From the NCBI RefSeq assembly GCF_900637055.1, contig NZ_LR134338.1, positions 2,800,001 to 2,864,000 of the forward strand: a stretch of DNA of 64,000 nt, in the 5' to 3' direction. Position numbers and translations under genes: made by a program. The stretch comes from Brevibacillus brevis. GTDB taxonomy: Bacteria > Bacillota > Bacilli > Brevibacillales > Brevibacillaceae. Of this stretch, positions 57,801 to 64,000 are shown piece by piece. Within the stretch, counting starts at the first letter, position 1. The number at the start of each line of letters is the position of its first letter. The notes below the pieces were generated by a model that worked only from the letters and a program-made list of their open reading frames with translations, ran no database searches and was not told where the DNA came from.

Positions 57801-58605
57801 CGAGTGGGAAGAAATCATCGCTGCTTGTTGGCGGGAAGTGTTAAGGTTGGAGTCCGTCAGTGTGCAAGACAGCTTCTTTGATCTAGGCGGAAACTCCATT
57901 ATGATCATGCATCTGCACGGTAAATTCGAGAAACGATTTCCAAATTTATTTGAAATTCCAGACCTATTCAGTAATCCAACTGTTCAGCAACAGGCGGCTT
58001 TTTTAGAACGTAAACTCACTTGTCAAGAGGAGCGGACTGTACTGGAAATCGCGTTGCCACATGGATTGCAAGCGGACAGAGTGTTGGCAGCCGGGTACGA
58101 ATGGAAATTTGAGGAGGAACTCTATCAGTCGCTGCAAGAGATCGCCGTTCACGAAGGTGTAACAATCGAGGCAGTTCTAGTGGGGCTATGGCTCTATCAT
58201 CTGGGTGATCGGACTGGGCAGCAGGAATTGAAAGTAGACACGCTGCTTGTTCCGTTCAATGAAGTTCGTCCGCTGTTCTTGCCAGTCAATCAGTATACAG
58301 AGTTTGGGGAACTGTTTCGCGCTGCCGAGTCCGGGGCACGAAGCGATGCATCTACAAGTTACTCGATGGGGCAACTGAAAAGGGCGCGAGCTGGACTCCT
58401 ACCACTCATTTACAAGAAGGAATGTCTCACGCTGACGATTGATCTTTTTGACAACTACGATCTGGTGATTGAGCTGTCAGGCGATCATATGTCGTTGGAA
58501 AGCAAGACAGATCTGGTGCGGGAGGAGATCCTAGAGGCGTGGGTGCAGGGGTATCTGGAAGTTCTTCGCCTTGTCGTCTCCCACTACGCCGCGCGAATCG
58601 GGTAA
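54877..58605 (+). CDS. NRPS, C-A(unusual)-T with C-lobe-like tail
   Basis: The protein has 1242 residues. The C domain has HHILFDG near 147 and begins LSPLQEGILFHH, a form common in C domains that accept D-configured donors. The A domain has TSGSTGLPKG near 620 and AYGSTET (Ser instead of Pro) near 754. The pocket reads N-A-W-T-I-A-A-N-S-K. The Asp that binds the alpha-amino group in nearly all amino-acid A domains is Asn here, so a beta-amino or other non-standard acid is likely. The rest recalls the Phe code of GrsA (DAWTIAAICK). The carrier has GGNSIMI near 1006. The last 190 residues resemble a lone C-domain half. It is the most plausible acceptor of acyl-D-Asn from the 4189 protein. TTG 54877 follows AAAGGAGGGG; GTG 54841 has no good site. 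Confidence 0.9.
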   Translation: MENARKLDKQNVEDIIGLSPLQEGILFHHVSEPGTYVEQLSFRLTGFTSSEAVRQAWDVLGEEIQSLRTVFRWEKVDKPVQIFLRRKVIPMTEHDLVSLHQVEQDVRLKEIREAERDRGIALESDPFRLTICKLSQTELEMVLTYHHILFDGWSTGLLLQKFIDVYRTIEEGKPRELIHQPSYKEFIRWHQKQDRKAQHEYWKQVLAGFDNRTRLPGIKATDVRNREMNADHDEIGAITYQLTEEQSAKLQFCANDHQVTLATLVYTAWGLILGRWNNADDVVFGTTVSGRKANIKGIDQMIGLFINTLPLRVSTNGQERVSELLRRMDYSLNEREDFESAPLYEISGLSEIDKRETLFDSLVVMENYPLDERLNRSGDGKKLELTSLSKKMNYPLTLGVYPFQGLKLEINYQTALFAPEVITRFADQFVQMLLALTEAGDRLVAQLDPLLPKERAALLGPWSGTELPYQQNVTVDQLFAAQVERTPNHLAVVMGDVQLTYQELHEKSNRLARTLHQHGIQRGATVVLLMEKSVELIVGLLAILKAGGAYLPIDPALPDERIQYMSDDSAAVMVLTVSQHKERAPIRLPILDLKDPTVFAEDSCDLPVVTEPKDVAVIYYTSGSTGLPKGVEIEHHGIVNQKAYVEHVLGIGTEDRIGQFASFAFNATIWEVFMALLNGAQLHLLGPNLIQDPAELTNYFETQGITTVTMAPTYLSQLDPLRFPKLKRLITAGSESSPKLVRSWGDRIFYLNAYGSTETTNSALVWHYIPGEPIPEPVPIGKPFPNKRVYLLDNYLRLQPIGAVGEICVGGAGTARGYVNKPELTAERFVPNPYVPGERLYRTGDIGRWREDGTVEFIGRLDRQVKVRGFRIEIGEVEATIRQHPNIAQTVVAPVEDGRGDRALCAYVVWGESEEKGIAELKEFLISRMPAYMIPAYWVELQELPLTPSRKIDMKQLPDPRALLESHGERVLPKNEWEEIIAACWREVLRLESVSVQDSFFDLGGNSIMIMHLHGKFEKRFPNLFEIPDLFSNPTVQQQAAFLERKLTCQEERTVLEIALPHGLQADRVLAAGYEWKFEEELYQSLQEIAVHEGVTIEAVLVGLWLYHLGDRTGQQELKVDTLLVPFNEVRPLFLPVNQYTEFGELFRAAESGARSDASTSYSMGQLKRARAGLLPLIYKKECLTLTIDLFDNYDLVIELSGDHMSLESKTDLVREEILEAWVQGYLEVLRLVVSHYAARIG
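58021..58602 (+). other. C-terminal C-lobe-like tail of the 54877 NRPS
   Basis: About 190 residues after the carrier resemble the second half of a condensation domain (LYQSLQEIAVHEGVTIEAVL, later FGELF). HHxxxDG is absent. The region parallels the tail at 25254-25856 and is again followed by a KS-first protein, 17 bases after the stop. Confidence 0.6.
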
Positions 58606-58621
58606 AAGGAGAACGCGTCAC

Positions 58622-61600
58622 GTGCTAAAAAAATTATTGCAGCAAAAGAGTCAAGCCTTATCGGATCAATCAGTCGAAGCACAGGCGATTCAAAAAATGA
58701 ATAGCAAGGACATCGCAGTGATCGGTCTCTCGTTGCGCTTTCCTCAGGCGGATACTGCGGAACGTTTCTGGCAAAACCTGCGTTCGGGAGCCGATTGTAT
58801 GCAAAAACTGCCATATGATCGTCTGGAGGATCTGATTCGCTACTTAAAAGTCACTGGCGTGCCATATGACGCAAAAATGTTGCGCGCGGGCGAAGCGGGG
58901 TTCCTCAACGGAATCGACCGATTTGATTATGCGTTTTTCCGTATGTCGCCCAAGGAAGCATCCTTGATGGATCCGAACCAGCGCTTGTTCCTACAAACAG
59001 CATGGGCGGCGATTGAAGATGCCGGTTATGGTGGAGAGAGGCTGCGCGGCACACGCACAGGTATCTACGTGGGTTCGAGTTCGGAAGCGGATTACAAGCG
59101 CATGGTCGAAACGATCGACGGATCGGATCTGTCGACGGCGATGATGGGCAATTTGAACGCCATGCTACCCAGCCGTCTTTCTTATCTACTAGATCTGCGA
59201 GGGCCGAGCCTTGTGGTTGACACTTCTTGTTCGTCCTCGCTGACGGCCGTGCATCTGGCTTGTCAGGCGTTACGAAACGGTGAGTGTGACCAAGCGATCG
59301 CTGGTGGAGTGCAGGTGCATGTCTTGCCGCTACGTAAGGGGAAGGTCGGGATCGAATCCTCGACTTTCCGAACCTGCACGTTTGATGATGACTCGGATGG
59401 TACGGGAGCTGGGGAAGGTGTTGCTGCCGTCCTGCTTAAGCCGTTATACAGGGCGAAAAAAGACGGGGATCACATCTACGCGGTCATCAAAGGAAGTGCA
59501 ATCAATCAAGATGGCCGCTCGAATGGACTGACGGCTCCGAACGCAGCCGCGCAAGAACAAGTGCTTGTGCGGTCGTGGCGGGACGCCGGCATCGATCCTG
59601 CCACGATCACCTGTCTGGAGGCGCACGGCACAGGCACCAAGCTTGGCGATCCGATCGAGATAGACGGCATTCGTAGGGCCTTCGCCGCATACACGGATCG
59701 TAAACAGTTTTGCGCGATTGGCTCGGTCAAGTCTAATTTCGGTCATCTCGACAACGCAGCCGGAATCGCCGGACTGATCAAGGCGATCCTCGCCTTATAT
59801 CATCGCGAGTTGCCGCCGACGCTGCACTTCCAACGCCCTAACCGCAAGATTCCGTTAGAAAATTCTCCCGTTTACATCAACGACTGCCTGCGGGATTGGG
59901 AATCGGCTGGCCCTCGCCGTTGCGGGGTTAGTTCATTTGGATTGTCGGGCACAAATTGCCACGTCGTCTTAGAAGAGGCCCCTTCCCGGCCAAGCGTACC
60001 CGCGGCAGAAGGTGTTCAAATCATCACGCTGTCAGCTCGTTCGCTTCAGGCATTGCGGCGGGCCGTGACCAATCTGTTCGATCATCTGTGTGCACATGAG
60101 GAGATCGAACTGGCCGATGTATGTCGTACTTTGAACACAGGTCGTACTCACTGGGAACACAGGCTGGTGTTTTGGGCACATACCCGTTCTGAACTGCTCG
60201 ACAAACTGGAGCAGGCGCTGAACAGCCGAGAAAGCATCGAAGAGATACTGTACGGTCACTGCAAGCCGGAGGAGACTGGGGAAAAGCGAGAATTCGATCC
60301 CGCCCGCCTCCACGAGTGTTGTGAGCAATACGTGAATGGTGCCGCGTTTGACTGGGAGTTGTTGCACGCAAAAAGGGGAGGACGAAGAGTTTCTCTACCG
60401 TCCTATGCGTTCGAGATGACTCGCTGCTGGCTGGAGATCGAGGAGGCCAGTGAGCCGTTGCATTACCGGGCTGGATGGCAGGCGGTGTCAGCTGTCAAAG
60501 GAAGTGTGCCGATTGGCGCAAGCCTGCTGCTCCATGATGGATCACAGCACGCCACCAAGTTGTCCCATCAAATGCGTGATGCGGGTGGACGGGTGATTGA
60601 AGTAGTGACGGAAAACGCTTTCTCGTGCGGTGGCACCGATGTTTACACACTCGGCGACGGGGAACGTGCGTACCAGGACCTATTGCAAACGCTCGGCGAC
60701 ACCGAGTTCAACAGAGTGATCGATGCACGGAACTGGCGAATCGAGGGAGAGGTAGCTACCCGATCAGACTTAGAAGAAACGCTTGAGCAGGGGATGTACG
60801 GTTTTTTGGAACTCCTGAAAACGCTAGGGCAAACGGAGCGAACAAATCCTTTGGATATCGTAATCCTTTCGGCTTGGGCTCATCCGGTGACCGATGGACA
60901 GAATCCTGTATATGCTCACCATGCGCTTTCGTTCGGTATAGGCAAGACAATGCGATGGGAACAGCCACTGTTGCGATGTCGAAGCATTGACACCGATGCG
61001 GTGACCCCGATAGAAGTCCTGATCGAGGAATTGCGCGCGGAGGAAACTCCCTATGGAGTCGCTTATCGTAACGGTGTTCGTTATGTTGAATGTTTGACGA
61101 CCCTCGAACTTGACGATTTGTCAGAGGAAACGGTAGAGATTCATGAGGGTGGAGTTTATGTGATCACAGGCGGGCTTGGAAAGCTCGGTCTGGAGATGGC
61201 GGGCTTCCTTGCTTCCAAGGCGGGCGTTCGCCTCGCATTGTTGAGCCGCACGGCAGATACAGCAGATGCCCAAACACGGGCCCGCATTCAATCGCTGGAA
61301 GAATCGGGGGCCGAGGTGCTCGTCCTGCAAGCGGATGTGGCGGATGAGGTGTCTTTGGAACGGGCGCTCGGTTGTGTGCGGTCGCGTTGGGGGCGCATAT
61401 GCGGCGTTGTGCATTGTGCCGGAGTTGGTGTGGGGATGAACGGTTCTCCCGTTGTGACCGACTCGCGGGACACTTATACCGCGGTACTCTGGCCGAAAGT
61501 GCAGGGGACGTGGCAGTTGGAGAAAGCGATCCGGGCTGACCGACCGGATTTTCTCTTGCTGTTCTCTTCGGTGTTGACATTAGTCGGCTCGCACGGCGGT

Positions 61601-62338
61601 GGCAGCTATGCAGCTGCCAATTCCTATTTGGATTCGTTTGCAGCGCAGGCTCGCCTAAACGCATGTAAAGTGCTGACGATCAACTGGCCGTATTGGCAGG
61701 TGAGCATGCCCGAGACGCCGGTGCCGGTGGATCAAGATCGGGAATTGTTCCGCTATCTGACGCCAGACGTCGCTTTGACAGCATTATCGGGCATATGGTC
61801 TAAGCGTATCGACCGAGCGGTAATCGGTATCTTGAACAAAACGAGCCCGGTGCTAGGACTGAGCGGACAATTGCCGCTAGAAATCGAGGAGGGATTGCGG
61901 ACGTGGAGCCTGCCTGAATCCAAACCCAAGCAGAGCAGTTCAACGCCTCGCAGGTCGATCAAACTGAGTGGCAAGGCCCAAGAGGACTACACTGACCAGG
62001 AACTGGATGTTGCGTCGGTGTGGCAGGAAGTGCTGGGCTTTGCGGAGTTTGGCGTTCACGATAATTTCTTTGAGATCGGCGGCGATTCGATCCACATCAT
62101 CAAGGTACACGCTCATCTGGAGGAACGATACCCTGGCCGTTTGCAGATGACCGACCTGTTTGCCTACCCAACCATTGCCAAGATTGCCGAACAGATCTCC
62201 GGGCAATTTGATCTGTCGGGCGACAGAGGCGAAGAGTCACTGCGTGAGCAGATTCGAGCGTTGCTCACTGCGGTGGAACAGGGGGAGAAAACGCTGGAAG
62301 AAACTGTACGAGACTATCACAGACTTGAGGGAAACTGA
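58622..62338 (+). CDS. Trans-AT PKS module, KS-KR-ACP
   Basis: The protein has 1238 residues. The KS has Cys203 in TSCSSSL, EAHGTGTKLGDP and NFGHLDN. The KR has GGLGKLG near 850 and a reductase Tyr in GGGSYAAAN. HCAGVGVGMNG departs from the usual HAAGV sequence and carries an insertion, so the stereochemistry cannot be guessed. The ACP has GGDSIHI near 1155. The C-terminus (VEQGEKTLEETVRDYHRLEG) looks like a docking helix. GTG 58622 follows AAAAGGAGAA. An upstream TTG at 58571 lies inside the previous gene. The stop TGA overlaps the next ATG. It should extend the amino-acyl unit of the 54877 NRPS to a beta-hydroxy intermediate. Confidence 0.92.
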   Translation: MLKKLLQQKSQALSDQSVEAQAIQKMNSKDIAVIGLSLRFPQADTAERFWQNLRSGADCMQKLPYDRLEDLIRYLKVTGVPYDAKMLRAGEAGFLNGIDRFDYAFFRMSPKEASLMDPNQRLFLQTAWAAIEDAGYGGERLRGTRTGIYVGSSSEADYKRMVETIDGSDLSTAMMGNLNAMLPSRLSYLLDLRGPSLVVDTSCSSSLTAVHLACQALRNGECDQAIAGGVQVHVLPLRKGKVGIESSTFRTCTFDDDSDGTGAGEGVAAVLLKPLYRAKKDGDHIYAVIKGSAINQDGRSNGLTAPNAAAQEQVLVRSWRDAGIDPATITCLEAHGTGTKLGDPIEIDGIRRAFAAYTDRKQFCAIGSVKSNFGHLDNAAGIAGLIKAILALYHRELPPTLHFQRPNRKIPLENSPVYINDCLRDWESAGPRRCGVSSFGLSGTNCHVVLEEAPSRPSVPAAEGVQIITLSARSLQALRRAVTNLFDHLCAHEEIELADVCRTLNTGRTHWEHRLVFWAHTRSELLDKLEQALNSRESIEEILYGHCKPEETGEKREFDPARLHECCEQYVNGAAFDWELLHAKRGGRRVSLPSYAFEMTRCWLEIEEASEPLHYRAGWQAVSAVKGSVPIGASLLLHDGSQHATKLSHQMRDAGGRVIEVVTENAFSCGGTDVYTLGDGERAYQDLLQTLGDTEFNRVIDARNWRIEGEVATRSDLEETLEQGMYGFLELLKTLGQTERTNPLDIVILSAWAHPVTDGQNPVYAHHALSFGIGKTMRWEQPLLRCRSIDTDAVTPIEVLIEELRAEETPYGVAYRNGVRYVECLTTLELDDLSEETVEIHEGGVYVITGGLGKLGLEMAGFLASKAGVRLALLSRTADTADAQTRARIQSLEESGAEVLVLQADVADEVSLERALGCVRSRWGRICGVVHCAGVGVGMNGSPVVTDSRDTYTAVLWPKVQGTWQLEKAIRADRPDFLLLFSSVLTLVGSHGGGSYAAANSYLDSFAAQARLNACKVLTINWPYWQVSMPETPVPVDQDRELFRYLTPDVALTALSGIWSKRIDRAVIGILNKTSPVLGLSGQLPLEIEEGLRTWSLPESKPKQSSSTPRRSIKLSGKAQEDYTDQELDVASVWQEVLGFAEFGVHDNFFEIGGDSIHIIKVHAHLEERYPGRLQMTDLFAYPTIAKIAEQISGQFDLSGDRGEESLREQIRALLTAVEQGEKTLEETVRDYHRLEGN

Positions 62339-64000
62339 TGAAGGACACGACCACATATCTCTTCGAACAGATCTTGGCTGGCAGGGTAGATCGGAACATC
62401 GGCGTGGAACTCCTCACGCGGTTGAAGCGCGAACATACCTTGCAGACTGCTGAAATGGCCGTGATCGGGATGTCGGTACGATTGCCACACGCCCGGACGC
62501 CTGATCAGTTTTGGCAGAATTTGCGCGCAGGGATCGACTCGATTGGACCGCTTCCGCCGCGCAGGCGTCAAGATGAAGACCGCTACCTGGAAGCTCTCGG
62601 AAAGTTGTCCCACGACTACGAACTAGGAGCGTATTTGGAAGAGATCGATGCGTTTGATTATCGCTTTTTCCGCCTGACCCCAAAGGAAGCCTCTTTGATG
62701 AGCCCGGCACAGCGCCTGTTCCTCGAGTCCGCTTGGGAGACGATCGAAGAAGCGGGCTATGGAGGGAATCAGCTTCGCGGCAGCAAGACAGGTGTCTACA
62801 TCGGGTATGGATCGGATGCATTGCACGATTACATGCAGATGATTCAAACTGTTGAACCGAATGCAGTGTCGATGGCGGTACCTGGTAACCTCTCGCCGAT
62901 CGTGGCCAGCCGAATCGCTTATCTGCTTGACCTTCGTGGGCCATCAATGGCGATAGATACGACTTGCTCCTCTTCGTTGGTTGCCTTGCATGTCGCCTGT
63001 CAGGCGATCCGCAACGGTGATTGTGAACAGGCGCTGGTCGGCGGGATTCGAATTAACTACCTGCGGCAAAAAGGCGAATTGCGTATGGGGATTCAGGCAT
63101 CCGACGGACGGGCAAAAACGTTCGACGATTCGTCGGACGGCACAGGCAGCGGTGAAGGTGTGGTTGCAGTGCTGATAAAACCCCTTGATAAGGCATTGCA
63201 TGACGGGGATCAGATCCATGCGGTGATCAAGGGTAGCGCGATAAACCAAGACGGCAATTCAATCGGACTGACAGCTCCCAACGTGTTGGCCCAAGAGCAG
63301 TTGTTGCTCGATGCTTGGCAGGCTGCCGGAGTGTCCCCAGAAACAATCACCTATCTGGAAGCGCATGGAACCGGTACAAAACTGGGCGATCCAATTGAGA
63401 TCGACGCCTTACGAAAAGCATTTCGTCGCCATACAGCACGCACACAATTTTGTGGCATCGGCTCGGTTAAAACAAACGTTGGGCATTTGGACAACGCGGC
63501 TGGTCTCGTTGGGCTGATTAAGACGATCCTCGCTTTGAAGCATGGAGAGTTGCCGCCTTCGCTTCATTTTATGAAAGCAAATCGGCAGATTCGATTTGAA
63601 GATTCTCCTGTTTACGTCGTCGATCGCTTGATGCCATGGGCGACAGACGGAATCCCAAGGCGTGCCGGCATCAGTTCATTCGGACTGTCCGGCACAAACT
63701 GCCATGTGGTGTTGGAAGAGGCACCGAAACGAGCCAAGACCCGCAAGGAGGAAGAAAAGATCTGGCTGTTGCCCTTGTCGGCGAAAACGAAGAGCGGTCT
63801 GGCCGCTCTAAAAGAGCAATACCGACATCGCTTGATGAGTGGTGAACACCTATCGTTGCCTGATCTGTGTCAGACGGCGGCGTTGGGGCGCGGGCAGTAT
63901 GAGCATCGCATGGCAATTTTAGCTTCGAGCAGAGCAGATCTGCTGGCGAAGCTTAGCGGAGGAGAAGGTGTTTACAGCAGCTCAGCTCTGATGTTGCAGA
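62338..64000 (+). CDS. Trans-AT PKS, N-terminal KS only (cut by window edge)
   Basis: The reading frame is open from the ATG at 62338 to the window end (554 codons). The N-terminal docking-like helix (AGRVDRNIGVELLTRL) resembles that of the 38931 protein. The KS is complete, with Cys210 in TTCSSSL, EAHGTGTKLGDP and NVGHLDN, followed by the post-KS linker (SSFGLSGTNCHVVLEEAP). Further domains lie beyond the edge. The ATG overlaps the previous stop, so translation is coupled. It shows that the cluster continues to the right. Confidence 0.93.
   Translation, partial: MKDTTTYLFEQILAGRVDRNIGVELLTRLKREHTLQTAEMAVIGMSVRLPHARTPDQFWQNLRAGIDSIGPLPPRRRQDEDRYLEALGKLSHDYELGAYLEEIDAFDYRFFRLTPKEASLMSPAQRLFLESAWETIEEAGYGGNQLRGSKTGVYIGYGSDALHDYMQMIQTVEPNAVSMAVPGNLSPIVASRIAYLLDLRGPSMAIDTTCSSSLVALHVACQAIRNGDCEQALVGGIRINYLRQKGELRMGIQASDGRAKTFDDSSDGTGSGEGVVAVLIKPLDKALHDGDQIHAVIKGSAINQDGNSIGLTAPNVLAQEQLLLDAWQAAGVSPETITYLEAHGTGTKLGDPIEIDALRKAFRRHTARTQFCGIGSVKTNVGHLDNAAGLVGLIKTILALKHGELPPSLHFMKANRQIRFEDSPVYVVDRLMPWATDGIPRRAGISSFGLSGTNCHVVLEEAPKRAKTRKEEEKIWLLPLSAKTKSGLAALKEQYRHRLMSGEHLSLPDLCQTAALGRGQYEHRMAILASSRADLLAKLSGGEGVYSSSALMLQ

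Noticed and set aside
14481..62338. Integrated AT domains or ER domains in the PKS modules
   Set aside because: No GHSxGE motif is found between KS and KR in any module; the region there is a linker, a DH or the structural part of the KR. No ER nucleotide-binding pattern was seen.

Overview
The window reads as low-to-mid GC Gram-positive DNA, probably Bacillales and plausibly a Brevibacillus/Paenibacillus-type organism. The grounds are a class Ib ribonucleotide reductase pair, a cobalamin-riboswitch-controlled metE, strong GGAGG-type ribosome binding sites and frequent TTG/GTG starts. The genus is inference. Every supported gene is on the + strand.

Layout. Positions 1-3776 are ordinary chromosome: the last codons of nrdE, then nrdF, a cobalamin riboswitch with a terminator, and metE. 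A 412-bp gap with a terminator and a candidate promoter leads into a very large hybrid NRPS/PKS cluster that starts at 4189 and runs off the right edge. The PKS modules carry no AT domains and two free-standing acyltransferases are present, so this is a trans-AT system. In order: C-A(Asn)-T-E; a D-asparaginyl peptidase fused to an ABC exporter; ACP, acyl-CoA dehydrogenase and AT; KS-KR-ACP-C; a C-lobe fragment followed by A(Ser)-T-C-A(Gly)-T and another C-lobe fragment; a second AT; KS-KR-ACP; KS-DH-KR-ACP-C-A-T; KS-DH-KR-ACP; KS-DH-KR-ACP plus a BtrH-like papain-fold domain; a luciferase-like monooxygenase; an ACP; a 20-codon peptide with its own promoter and terminator; a second BtrH-like protein; a PqqD-like protein; a carbamoyltransferase; a tandem GNAT acetyltransferase; C-A-T with a C-lobe fragment; KS-KR-ACP; and a truncated KS.

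How it fits together. The first NRPS and the peptidase-ABC fusion match the N-acyl-D-asparagine prodrug self-protection logic known for colibactin, zwittermicin, xenocoumacin and amicoumacin. The product is probably made as an inert acyl-D-Asn conjugate, then cleaved and exported at the membrane. That cleavage needs an amide bond after D-Asn, which a KS cannot make. The D-Asn unit therefore probably hands over to a C domain, best the NRPS at 54877, and not to the adjacent KS at 14481. On this reading the line starts at 4189, jumps to 54877 and continues past the right edge, while the 14481-49309 block is the later part, ending in the BtrH-like domain as a possible non-thioesterase release catalyst. 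Carbamoylation, flavin-dependent oxidation and N-acetylation are likely tailoring or resistance steps.

The most unusual section is 50331-52212. There a small free-standing transcription unit for a 20-residue peptide ending in DACTPF sits between an ACP and a BtrH-like plus PqqD-like gene pair. This suggests a ribosomal peptide component embedded in an NRPS/PKS locus, although a leader-peptide, small-RNA or signalling role is not excluded.
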